The translations under genes and the position numbers were made by a program. 42,453 nucleotides of DNA, taken from Desulfomonile tiedjei (GTDB lineage Bacteria; Desulfobacterota; Desulfomonilia; Desulfomonilales; Desulfomonilaceae). The stretch is from assembly GCA_020722215.1 (NCBI GenBank), contig DYLG01000004.1, forward strand, positions 1 to 42,453, read 5' to 3'. Positions 33,482 to 41,595 of this stretch are shown here, one piece after another. Below the pieces are notes generated by a model, which was not told the origin of the DNA, did not search any database, and saw only the letters and a program-made list of their open reading frames with translations. Each line of letters begins with the position of its first letter. Within the stretch, counting starts at the first letter, position 1.

Positions 33482-35758
33482 TTAACCCTGGTTGGTAGTC
33501 TGGTGGTATTTCGACCCGCGGCCGTAGTAGTACTTGTTCCTGCAATAGTAGCTGTACCCGTCCGCACGGTCGTCCGCCATGTTCAGCACAATGCCCAGCA
33601 CGCGGCCTCCGCCCCGTGACAATGCGGCTTTAGCCTCGTTGAGGACGTCGAAAGGAGTGTGGCCTTGCTTTGTCACAAGTATCAGGCCATCCGCGTAGCC
33701 GTAGAGAACCCGCGCATCGGCCACTCCGAGAACCGGCGGGGCATCAAGGATCACCACGTCGAACATATTCCTGCACGAATCGATAAGCTCCTGCATTCTC
33801 CGGGACTTGAGCAGCGCGACGGGATTGTCATTGGCCGATCCGGCCGTGAGGTAGTAAAGATTGGGGATCTCAGTTCCGTGAATCAATTCGGTTAACTCAC
33901 GCGACCCGTCATCGACCGCATCACTGAGTCCGTGGACTCCGTTGCCGTTCTCGAAAATCTTGTGGATGCGAGGCCTTCTCATGTCCCCGTCGATGATGAG
34001 CACCCGCTTGCCTTCTGAGGCGAATACCGTTGCCATCACCACTGAAATGAGAGTCTTGCCTTCCATGGGAAGGGCACTGGAAACGCATATCACCGGCGCC
34101 GAATCACCCGGCAGAAAAGACAGGGCGGTATTCTGAATGATTCTGACCGAATCGGCAAACGCGGACTTGGGAAACTTGTGCGCAACAAATTCCGGATGGG
34201 TATCCCTGCAATCGATATCCGCGGACCGGTCGCGGCGGCGCAGTTTTGGCAGCGAACCGAGAACAGGAAGGTTTAGCCGTCTCTGAATCTCCCTGGTCGT
34301 CCGGACGGAATTATCCAGATACGAGCGCAACAACGCGGCGCCGATTCCGGCAAAAAGCCCCAATATACTGCCTAGGAAAAGGATCCTGCTCTTCCTGGGA
34401 TGAACCGGGTTCAACGGCAAGGTTGGGGGGCTGGTTACAGTGATGTTGTGCCCCACGATGCCCTGGTCCAGCTCAGCCTTCTTTGCCCTACGCCGAATAA
34501 GGAGGTACACTTGGGCGTTTGCTTCCATATCCCTTCTGAGTATTTCATACTGAACGCCGAGGTTGTTAGTGTTGATAGCCTCCTGTCTGGTCCTCTCATA
34601 AGCGTCCCTGGAAAGAACTTCTTTCTGGCGCGCAACCTCAAGCGCGGCAATGAGGTTGTCTTTTTCCATATCCGCAAGGGTTTCTTCCAATCGGGTAATC
34701 TTGCCCTTGAGCAGAACCATCTTGTAGAAATTGGGCGTATATATGGATCTCATATCCTGATACTTGGCCCTGAGTTCGCTCAGTTGCTCCTTCAGCCTCT
34801 TTGACGTAGCGTCCATCGCTTCTTCGGGCATGACTCCGTTCCTGGCCTGGGCCATCATCTGAAGGTTCATCACATCGGATTTTGACTCCAAGAGGCTTCT
34901 CCCCGCCGCGTCGAACAAAGTCAGAGCCTGGTCCGGATTCGTGTTGCGCAAAACTATGCCGTGCTTCTTCGTAAAGTCCAGCAGGGCCGATCGCGAGTCG
35001 TCAAGCTGCTTCTTGGCGTCGTCAAGCTGTTTCTTGAGCCACGAACGGACCCGCTCGTTCACCTCAAGCTGTTTGCGGCGACTCAGATCGATGTAAGCTT
35101 CCAAGTAAACGCTGAGCATTTGTTTGGCAACCATGGGATCCGTGGCCCCCATCTGCACTCGTATCAGACGTGTCCCTGGTACGGGAGCAGCCTTTACACC
35201 GCCCACCACGGAGTTGATTCGCTCGGCCTTTGCAGCCTCCAGGTCATACGTTGAGGCAAACCCGTTGCTCGGCTCGCCGGTCGCGAGCTGGGGAGGCTCA
35301 GCTCCCTCGCTCCGGCCGCCCGGCGATTGGGACCGGTCTTCGCTCATGCGCCTGATGAACTCATTGGCCAGATCTCTGCTCTTCAGGGCTTCCAACTGGG
35401 TTTGATAGAACAGTTCATACTCACTGAAATGGGCAAATACGTCGGCCAGTTCCGATGAGGGAGGATTGAACTTTTCCACCTCGACGATCGCGCTGGAAAC
35501 GAAGTAAGGCGTCGCGTGCATCAAATACGCGGTTGCTATGGCTATGCCCAATAGCAACACCGCAAGGACGGTCCACTTGCGATCCCATACGCTGCGAACA
35601 TAATGGGAGAGAGACCTCTGGCCCTCACCCGACGGGGCTAAAAGCCCTCTTAGCATGGTTTCCTCATAGATGGAATCCGGAACGCCAAGAGCGTCGAATC
35701 CGTGGCCGTTTCCGGCAATCACATGGAATGGCGCTTCTTTGCTGCCGTTGCTGGTCAT
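33482..35758 (-). CDS. Wzc-like polysaccharide co-polymerase and tyrosine autokinase
   Basis: 758 residues. The N-terminal Wzz domain is flanked by a first transmembrane segment (about 52-72) and a second (about 455-478), with a long coiled coil between (about 200-410). The cytoplasmic BY-kinase domain has Walker A as SALPMEGKT (about 575), Walker A' VLIIDGDMRRP (about 599), and Walker B VVILDAPP (about 680). The C-terminus has a Tyr cluster, YSYYCRNKYYY, for autophosphorylation. It controls export and chain length of exopolysaccharide. A sigma-54 promoter lies 190 bases upstream. No cognate phosphatase or Wza is nearby. Confidence 0.93.
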   Translation of the reverse strand: MTSNGSKEAPFHVIAGNGHGFDALGVPDSIYEETMLRGLLAPSGEGQRSLSHYVRSVWDRKWTVLAVLLLGIAIATAYLMHATPYFVSSAIVEVEKFNPPSSELADVFAHFSEYELFYQTQLEALKSRDLANEFIRRMSEDRSQSPGGRSEGAEPPQLATGEPSNGFASTYDLEAAKAERINSVVGGVKAAPVPGTRLIRVQMGATDPMVAKQMLSVYLEAYIDLSRRKQLEVNERVRSWLKKQLDDAKKQLDDSRSALLDFTKKHGIVLRNTNPDQALTLFDAAGRSLLESKSDVMNLQMMAQARNGVMPEEAMDATSKRLKEQLSELRAKYQDMRSIYTPNFYKMVLLKGKITRLEETLADMEKDNLIAALEVARQKEVLSRDAYERTRQEAINTNNLGVQYEILRRDMEANAQVYLLIRRRAKKAELDQGIVGHNITVTSPPTLPLNPVHPRKSRILFLGSILGLFAGIGAALLRSYLDNSVRTTREIQRRLNLPVLGSLPKLRRRDRSADIDCRDTHPEFVAHKFPKSAFADSVRIIQNTALSFLPGDSAPVICVSSALPMEGKTLISVVMATVFASEGKRVLIIDGDMRRPRIHKIFENGNGVHGLSDAVDDGSRELTELIHGTEIPNLYYLTAGSANDNPVALLKSRRMQELIDSCRNMFDVVILDAPPVLGVADARVLYGYADGLILVTKQGHTPFDVLNEAKAALSRGGGRVLGIVLNMADDRADGYSYYCRNKYYYGRGSKYHQTTNQG

Positions 35759-35949
35759 TGAAGGAATCCTTTTTCAGGTGCGGCCATGCCGTCCCACAGA
35801 GAGTGAATTGATCCGGTTACCAAGAACAATTGGAATCCCGCATGATGTGTTTCCCTTGGCCGCAGCAGGATGGGAAGAATGAGCGGTTTGACAAATTTTG
35901 GGGCATTCGACCATGTTGGGATCCGATTCTGACATTTTCACAATTGGGA

Positions 35950-35964
35950 GCAAGTTTCGTGCCA
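35950..35964 (-). promoter_or_regulatory. Sigma-54 (-24/-12) promoter of the Wzc-like gene
   Basis: On the minus strand it reads TGGCACG-AAAC-TTGC, followed by T. This matches the consensus TGGCACG-N4-TTGCW at every fixed position. It points to the Wzc-like gene, and transcription should start near 35938, giving a leader of about 180 bases. Confidence 0.85.
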
Positions 35965-36060
35965 TTTTTGCACGACCGAGCGTAGTCACTGTATTAAGGA
36001 ATGATACCACGACCATGGAAATAGTTCAAACAATTCGAGTTAATCATTGACCACTCACCC

Positions 36061-36106
36061 GGGCCGGCAAAAAGTTCTTTCCTATACAGCGCATGCTTGC
36101 CGGGCC
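36061..36106. promoter_or_regulatory. Inverted repeat, candidate enhancer site
   Basis: GGGCCGGCAA (36061-36070) and TTGCCGGGCC (36097-36106), nine of ten bases complementary, separated by 26 bases. It lies 97-142 bases upstream of the sigma-54 promoter, a usual distance for activator binding. It might instead be a repeat hairpin. Confidence 0.45.
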
Positions 36107-36345
36107 TGAGTCTCTCAAGGCTCAATGGCCCCTGTTTGCAGCTTGCCTGTCTTCAGCATTTCTCATCGGCCGTGCAACTTCAATCCCAAAGATTATCTCA
36201 CCGGTTCCATGTCATTCCATTCTGACTGGGCATTCTGAGATGTCAAGGCTCAGGACGAATGAACAACCCTTGATCTCGCTGCCGAAATAACGGGCGCCAC
36301 TCCGGCATCGGGGGACCACCTGTGTGTGCAAATCTCACACTCTCC

Positions 36346-36364
36346 ATGTGGAATTTTTCCACAT
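36346..36364. promoter_or_regulatory. Perfect palindrome, candidate operator
   Basis: ATGTGGAA-TTT-TTCCACAT, 8-bp arms. It lies about 380 bases upstream of the sigma-54 promoter and 310 bases before the activator gene, so it could be a site for that activator or for another regulator. Confidence 0.5.
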
Positions 36365-36551
36365 TAACCCCTCTGCTACCTCACCACTTTCGATAGACGG
36401 CCCCAGGAGCCGCTATACCGTCAGCCTTTCCCGAGGCGCCTTGTTCGGTTTTGGCGCACACTCAAGCAACCGTGGTCGCCGGCCTTCTGCCGGCGATATC
36501 GCGCTGCACGGGATTCTCTTGTGTCTCAGGCACTTCCTCCGGTCAAAAAGC

Positions 36552-36581
36552 TTGTATGGCTGCCGAACTTTCATGTACTAT
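36552..36581 (+). promoter_or_regulatory. Sigma-70 type promoter candidate of the activator gene
   Basis: TTGTAT (36552-36557), 18-base spacer and TACTAT (36576-36581), 90 bases before the GTG start at 36672. Confidence 0.45.
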
Positions 36582-36671
36582 GATGTAATCCGATGAGTAA
36601 TTGCGAACATTATTGAGCCGGGCCGCGGTGCTGATGGGCGTAGGCGTCCCGCACCGCGTCGGAGATGAGCT

Positions 36672-38447
36672 GTGGTAGACAGTCAATCAATCTGCAGCCT
36701 GCTGCTTGAAGCGGGAAGGATAACCAGAGACGATTTTCTCACCGCGCTTGCGGAATCCAAGCGGACAGGAAAATCGCCACAGGAGATCCTCGTGAAACAG
36801 GGCAAGGTCAGCGTTGATGAACTGGTTCAGGCCATCGCGATACATCTTGACATCACTTTGCTCAAGGAGGCCCTCGGCATGGAAAGCGATACTCAGACGC
36901 GCAACCTGCCGCCTCGGCCTCTGGGATCGTATCTCGAACGGATTTCTCTGCTTTTCAAGACCGGGCTGCTCATGAGCCGCGAGCGGAGCATGAGTTCCTT
37001 GATGGAGATCCTGCTTCAGGAAGCCCCGTCGGTCATGAACGCTGAACGGGCTACAATCTTCCTGGCGGATTACGAAACCCGCGAACTCTATTCGCATCTG
37101 GGTGTGGGACTCAGGCAAGGCCAGATACGCATTCCCTGGGATACCGGTATCGCGGGCGCGGTGTTCGTGAGCGGACAATCCCTCAACGTTCCGGACCCGT
37201 ACAACGATCCCCGATTCAATAAGCATGTAGACCCCAGAACCGGCTTCACAACTCGAAATCTCCTCTGCGTTCCTCTGAAGGTCCCGGGAGGACCGGTGAT
37301 CGGGGTATTCCAGGTGCTCAACAAACGCGCTGGGGTTTTCACCTCCACGGACAAGGAGATCCTGGAGATTCTGGCTTCTCAGGCTGCTCGATCCATTGAG
37401 AAAGTCCTTGAGTGGGACAGCGTGAGGAAGAGCATATCCCCGTTCTCCCAAACGAACGTTGACCGCAACGAGGCCTTGCGGGAGGAAGACCCACTGGATT
37501 TGATTATCGGAACGTCCGCAGCGATGAAGGGAGTCCGTTCTCTCGTTCGAAAAGTTGCGCCAACTGACAGCACAGTACTGATCCAGGGCGAATCCGGGAC
37601 CGGAAAGGAGCTGATTGCGCGTGCGATCCACGGGCTGAGTGCCAGACGGAAGGCCCCTTTGGTGATACTTAACTGCTCGGCCGTACCTTCGGAGCTTATC
37701 GAAAGCGAGCTTTTCGGCCACAAGAAAGGATCATTCACGGGCGCAACGGGAGACACCAAGGGTGTGTTCAGCTCCGCGCACGGGGGGACTCTTTTTCTGG
37801 ATGAGATCGAGGCAACTTCACCTGCGATGCAGGTGAAGCTCTTGCGGGCCATTCAGATCGGAGAGATCAGGCCTGTGGGAGATAACGTGTCCCACACGGT
37901 GGATGTGAGACTGATCACGGCCACCAATAAGGATCTCGCCGGCCTGGTGGACGCGGGTGAGTTCCGAGAAGACCTTTTCTACAGAATCAATGTCTTCCCT
38001 GTTACGATTCCTCCTTTGCGGGAAAGGAGAGAAGACATTCCTCTGCTGGTGGCACATTTTCTCCGCAAGCTGGCCCGCCAAAGCGGCAAGCGCGTGGAAA
38101 GCGTGGACTTGCCGGCATTGGACCTGCTGGTGAGGTATCCCTGGCCCGGCAATGTCAGAGAGCTGGAAAACGAGATCGAGCGGGCCCACGTTCTCGCCGG
38201 CGAGGAGCACAGCATTTCGGTGGGACGGCTTTCGGAGCGGATCACGAGGTCGGTTGAACAGTTGATCAAGACCAGCGCCCAGGACAAGCGACCCAGCCTG
38301 AAAGAGGCCGTGGAAGACCTGGAATATGGCATGATTCGCCAGGCCCTAGCCGAAGCCCAGGGAAACAGGACCGTCGCGGCAAAGTCGCTTGGTTTGTCCA
38401 GACAGGGACTGCTCAACAAGATGGCGCGATACGGAATGAGCTGGTAG
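36672..38447 (+). CDS. Sigma-54-dependent transcriptional activator with GAF domain
   Basis: 591 residues from a GTG with GGAG seven bases upstream. Residues 1-75 resemble the MshEN/type II secretion ATPase N-domain, known in some families to bind cyclic di-GMP. A GAF sensor domain spans about 105-245. The AAA+ domain follows (about 275-510) with Walker A GESGTGKE, the sigma-54-contact loop GSFTGA (usually GAFTGA), Walker B GGTLFLDEI, and arginine finger region RINVFPVTIPPLRER. The C-terminal HTH is of the Fis type (AKSLGLSRQGLLNKM). It is divergent from the Wzc-like gene with the sigma-54 promoter, so it is the probable activator. Confidence 0.93.
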   Translation: MVDSQSICSLLLEAGRITRDDFLTALAESKRTGKSPQEILVKQGKVSVDELVQAIAIHLDITLLKEALGMESDTQTRNLPPRPLGSYLERISLLFKTGLLMSRERSMSSLMEILLQEAPSVMNAERATIFLADYETRELYSHLGVGLRQGQIRIPWDTGIAGAVFVSGQSLNVPDPYNDPRFNKHVDPRTGFTTRNLLCVPLKVPGGPVIGVFQVLNKRAGVFTSTDKEILEILASQAARSIEKVLEWDSVRKSISPFSQTNVDRNEALREEDPLDLIIGTSAAMKGVRSLVRKVAPTDSTVLIQGESGTGKELIARAIHGLSARRKAPLVILNCSAVPSELIESELFGHKKGSFTGATGDTKGVFSSAHGGTLFLDEIEATSPAMQVKLLRAIQIGEIRPVGDNVSHTVDVRLITATNKDLAGLVDAGEFREDLFYRINVFPVTIPPLRERREDIPLLVAHFLRKLARQSGKRVESVDLPALDLLVRYPWPGNVRELENEIERAHVLAGEEHSISVGRLSERITRSVEQLIKTSAQDKRPSLKEAVEDLEYGMIRQALAEAQGNRTVAAKSLGLSRQGLLNKMARYGMSW

Positions 38448-38466
38448 GACGGGCATCTTGCCCGTC
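38448..38466 (+). terminator. Hairpin after the activator gene
   Basis: GACGGGC-atctt-GCCCGTC, 7-bp perfect stem directly after the stop. No T-run follows, so it is a weak terminator or a repeat-type hairpin. Confidence 0.35.
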
Positions 38467-38600
38467 ATTGCTTGGCAGGCAAGACACATGTTTCTCCGGG
38501 GGGGTAGATCAACCGGAATACATCAGCCTATCTGGGCCACTATGCACCAAGTCGTCGGTTCGCGGTGCAGGGGTGACCGGCCGGCTGCCGCACTTGCTGC

Positions 38601-39299
38601 TCACTTTCCTGTAATCCCCGGAACGTGTCCGGGTGATTGCCCGTCCAGGAAGACCTGGAGCGGACAGCCCCCGCAGACGGGTTTTCGCCGGCAGAAGTGG
38701 TGTCCCACCGCAACGATCTGAGCATGAAAGTCGTTGTACAGGGCGGTGTCTCTAGGGATGGTGGAATGAAACAGCTCCTGAACGGCATCGTAGTCCGTGC
38801 CATCCTCCACCAGACCGTGGCGTAGAAGCACCCGCCTCGTGTAAGCGTCAACGACGAAAATGGGTTTTCCCGCTGCATACAGAATAATGCTGTCTGCCGT
38901 CTCCTTTCCGACGCCTTTGACGGAAAGGAGTTGTTGCCTAAGCTCGTGGATGGGCGGGGAAAACAGCGATTTCAGGTCTCCTTCATGATTTTCCACGATC
39001 AAGTCAATCAGATTGCGCAACCGTACCGCTTTGACGTTATAGTAACCGGCTGGGCGGATCATCTCGGCGAGTTCCTCATGCGGCATCCGGTACAACACGA
39101 AGGGATCGAGAGCTGACCTTGCCTTGAGGTTTGCGACGGCCTTGGCCACGTTTGTCCACGCGGTATTCTGTGTCAGGACCGCTCCAACGCAGACCTCGAA
39201 AGGGGAATCCCCCGGCCACCAGTTGCGGACGCCGAAGTGCCCCAACAGCGCGTTGTACAACGCCATAAGGAACTTGTAGCTGGGTTTTGACTTCTTCAT
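38601..39299 (-). CDS. Endonuclease III-like DNA glycosylase (MagIII/Mig-like)
   Basis: 232 residues. The HhH-GPD fold is clear: WWPGDSPFEVCVGAVLTQNTAW near residues 27-48, and the helix-hairpin-helix SVKGVGKETADSIIL with the family Lys, followed by VVDAYTRR with the catalytic Asp (about 150). Endonuclease III holds a 4Fe-4S cluster on four C-terminal cysteines. Only three are present in the FCRRKPVCGGCP segment, and no fourth follows. It resembles MagIII-type 3-methyladenine glycosylases of epsilonproteobacteria or the archaeal Mig. It excises damaged bases. It is a single minus-strand gene. Confidence 0.9.
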   Translation of the reverse strand: MKKSKPSYKFLMALYNALLGHFGVRNWWPGDSPFEVCVGAVLTQNTAWTNVAKAVANLKARSALDPFVLYRMPHEELAEMIRPAGYYNVKAVRLRNLIDLIVENHEGDLKSLFSPPIHELRQQLLSVKGVGKETADSIILYAAGKPIFVVDAYTRRVLLRHGLVEDGTDYDAVQELFHSTIPRDTALYNDFHAQIVAVGHHFCRRKPVCGGCPLQVFLDGQSPGHVPGITGK

Positions 39300-39661
39300 G
39301 ATTCGCCTTTTCCTCGTTCCAAAGCTCTTGGGAACGCAACGGTTTTGAAAGCTTTGCTTCGTGCCCCAAGACGCCCGGCGAACTTTCGATTCGTTCCCGA
39401 TGCCCGCCGGAAAATTGGCCCCAGCGGTGCGTTACGGGCCAGTTGTAGGGGGCCGACCTGAGCGTCCGCCCCAAACGACGGCTGCAGACAGGGAAAGGGC
39501 GGACACACAAGTCCGCCCCTATGGACTAATCGCACATATCTGTCGGCAACGGCTATAACCTATGCTGCGCAAATGCGCAAGCTCTCTGCCCACCGCGCTC
39601 GACTTTTGCCGGGTCCTTTGGCATAATGCGCCGCCGTTTGACATTTCCCGGAGGAAGGACT
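39300..39661. other. Intergenic region with a GGGGCG hairpin
   Basis: Between divergent genes. It contains the hairpin GGGCGGAC-acacaa-GTCCGCCC (39497-39518) and a GC-rich stretch before it. It must hold both promoters, but I cannot place either with confidence. Confidence 0.4.
39497..39518. repeat. GGGGCG hairpin repeat
   Basis: 8-bp stem GGGCGGAC / GTCCGCCC with a 6-base loop, followed by CCTATGG. It belongs to the same hairpin family as 21581 and 33049. Confidence 0.65.
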
Positions 39662-40273
39662 TTGTTAAATGCTCAAATCCTCGCGCTGGCCTTGATGCCT
39701 TTGCTCTCGGGCGTTTCTCCCGGCGTCGGCCCCACCCCGGTGGATCTTCCCACTCTGCTCGGCCTGGGCCGACCTCTTTCCAGGGAGTTCCTGGTAGGAA
39801 CGTGGAAGCACTCGGACCATTTCGTGAGGTGGGGAGTGACGGACAAGCAGCGCGCCCGGATCCGTCGGTTCCATGGAGACGCGTTCATGTACCTGAGAGA
39901 GGACGGCACAATGAAGATGATCAACCTGTTTCGGCCCGCTGAAGGGCGGTGGGAGGTCATGGACGGAGCGATCAAGCTCTACGACCCGGCACACCCCCAA
40001 TGGGGGACTCGGATCCTTCCTGTAAGAAAAAGGGATGACAAGAGGATCTGGGTGCTCCTGCCATACGCGGGGGGCGCAAACGGCATCGGCATGGAGAGGG
40101 TGTCCGACACGGAATCCGTGTCCTCTGCCCGCAAACGCCCAAAGTCCGACAGGCAACGGACCTCAACGACCCCGAGGGCCACCGGAGAGGCCCCCGAAAG
40201 TCGTGGGCTCATGCCCCTGCCGGGTGAGCACGTGAACATTGAATGGAAGCTGCCCCAATACGAAGTGCGTTGA
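39662..40273 (+). CDS. Small exported hypothetical protein
   Basis: 203 residues from a TTG at 39662, which has GGAGGAAGGAC directly upstream and gives a signal-peptide-like N-terminus (hydrophobic LNAQILALALMPLLSG). An ATG at 39626 would place a charged segment before this and has no ribosome binding site. The core (about 30-150) carries alternating beta strands ending near YAGGANGIGMERVS. The C-terminal 60 residues are Arg/Ser/Pro-rich. I do not recognise the family. It may be a lipocalin-like or small envelope protein, but that is only a guess from strand pattern. Confidence 0.6.
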   Translation: MLNAQILALALMPLLSGVSPGVGPTPVDLPTLLGLGRPLSREFLVGTWKHSDHFVRWGVTDKQRARIRRFHGDAFMYLREDGTMKMINLFRPAEGRWEVMDGAIKLYDPAHPQWGTRILPVRKRDDKRIWVLLPYAGGANGIGMERVSDTESVSSARKRPKSDRQRTSTTPRATGEAPESRGLMPLPGEHVNIEWKLPQYEVR

Positions 40274-40333
40274 CAAAGCATGGGAGCAACAGTCGGCAAC
40301 CCCTATAGGCGGGACTTACCGGCACTGCCGGTG

Positions 40334-40430
40334 ACGTAGGGGCGATCCTCGTGATCGCACTCTTTCGCAGCCCTAATGCTTGATTCGTGGCCGGATGCCG
40401 CGAAGAGGGCGAATACAAGATTCGCCTCGA
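40334..40430. repeat. Double-hairpin repeat element, copy 2
   Basis: It begins GTAGGGGCGATC-ctcgt-GATCGC and ends with GGCGAAT-acaag-ATTCGCC (40408-40426), 7-bp stem. The arrangement and second hairpin match 19129-19222, with differing sequence between them. Confidence 0.75.
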
Positions 40431-40490
40431 CAAAGACCGGCAAGATTCAAATTCCGCGTTGTTCGAGGCTGAGGACTAAAGGTCCTTTGA

Positions 40491-40521
40491 CTTCCTCGCG
40501 TCTTGGTGTCTTTGCGGTTGG
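40491..40521 (+). repeat. CTTGGTG octamer repeat, copy e
   Basis: CTCGCGT, CTTGGTGT, CTTTGCGG, then TTGG, a divergent copy. It lies downstream of the IclR gene. Confidence 0.6.
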
Positions 40522-40609
40522 ATTTCCCGGGTTCCGGAGGAGTTCCGGCAGAACGACAACGGATCGGAATTGCGCAGGCCTTTGAGCCCATATCGGGGAG
40601 CATGCAGGG

Positions 40610-41524
40610 TCACGGCTTCATAACGGTGATAGCCGCTGAAATTGCTTCTCCGGTTTGGGTCCCCAGCTTGACCGCTTCCTTCATCTTTTCCTCGGTCATT
40701 CCCGAGCCGAGCCTTACGATCCACAAACCTGCCACCATGCGCCTGCGGTTGTTCTTTCCGTGGAAGATAGGAACAGACACAGCTCTCACGTCCGGGATGT
40801 ACTCTTCCACGTCCAGCGCAAAACCCTGTCGCCTGACCTTTTCCAATTCCTCCAGATAGGCTGCCCGGTCCGTGATTGACCTGGGTGTATACTGTGGCAG
40901 CGGCCACGCATCAAGGATCTGTCTCACCATCTCCGGCTCATGATACGCTAGAAAAATCTTGCCGGAGGCCCCGGCGTACATGGGCAGCCTTGTGCCCGGT
41001 CGGGCAAAAAGTTTGAGCTTCTGGGAGGATTCCACCTGGTCGAGAACGAGAATGGAGTATCTGGCGCAGGTTCCGAGAAACACATCTTCGTCGAGTTCCA
41101 GGGCGAGTTTTTCCAGCAGAGGCCTTGCCTCGGCCACCATGGGAATTCGCACCTGAGCCGAAGCCACAAGGTCCTTGAAGACATATCCGCAAGTGTACTT
41201 GCGACTCACCGGGTCTCGCACCACCCAGCCCGCTTCCTCAAGAGCAGCCAGGATGCCGTGCGTGGTGGACTTGGCAAGGGAAAGCCTGGACGCAATCTCG
41301 CTGATTCCAAGGTTTTGAGATGTGGCGACAATCAGGTTGAGCACCCGGACTGTTTTCTGGGCAACCGGCGCCGTGTAGGATGCGTCTCCCTTTGTGGGGA
41401 TTTTGCTCATGAGTCCGTTTCTTTTCTGAACATTCGGTCCCCGAGGCCTGGCGACAGCGGCCTGCCCTGGCAATGCGACGGAAGTTGAGGTCGCGGCTCC
41501 GTTCATCATGGAGAACTTCTTCAT
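40610..41524 (-). CDS. IclR-family transcriptional regulator
   Basis: 304 residues. The ATG at 41524 has GGGGAGGGGAAG upstream. An N-terminal extension of about 50 low-complexity residues precedes the winged helix (about 55-115: LNLIVATSQNLGISEIASRL, then KSTTHGILAAL). The IclR ligand-binding domain follows (about 130-300), with SSQKLKLFARPGTRLPMY and ALDVEEYIPDVRAVSVPIF. The effector is unknown. The upstream HAD gene runs in the same direction with a 71-base gap, and may be co-transcribed or a target. Confidence 0.9.
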   Translation of the reverse strand: MKKFSMMNGAATSTSVALPGQAAVARPRGPNVQKRNGLMSKIPTKGDASYTAPVAQKTVRVLNLIVATSQNLGISEIASRLSLAKSTTHGILAALEEAGWVVRDPVSRKYTCGYVFKDLVASAQVRIPMVAEARPLLEKLALELDEDVFLGTCARYSILVLDQVESSQKLKLFARPGTRLPMYAGASGKIFLAYHEPEMVRQILDAWPLPQYTPRSITDRAAYLEELEKVRRQGFALDVEEYIPDVRAVSVPIFHGKNNRRRMVAGLWIVRLGSGMTEEKMKEAVKLGTQTGEAISAAITVMKP

Positions 41525-41595
41525 TTTGTACGCTTCCCCTCCCCAGTGTCAACATCTTTCTCGGGCAAAGACACGCCAACGTGATCTCGCCTTGT

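Larger units (their letters stand above)
35759..36671. other. Divergent regulatory region, no gene
   Basis: A 913-base gap between the Wzc-like gene (minus) and the activator gene (plus). It contains the sigma-54 promoter, two inverted repeats that could be enhancer sites, a hairpin (36476-36496) and a sigma-70 promoter candidate. Short open frames exist but none has a ribosome binding site or a recognisable product. Confidence 0.6.
40274..40609. other. Intergenic region with repeats
   Basis: Between convergent genes. It holds the double-hairpin element (40334-40430) and octamer copy e. I see no gene. Confidence 0.5.

Noticed and set aside
36093-36290. 65-codon plus-strand frame in the regulatory gap
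   Set aside because: No ribosome binding site; the region is better explained as regulatory DNA.
38601-38680. Frameshift as the cause of the missing fourth cysteine in the glycosylase
   Set aside because: Reading the other two frames near the end does not restore a C-terminal Cys pattern.
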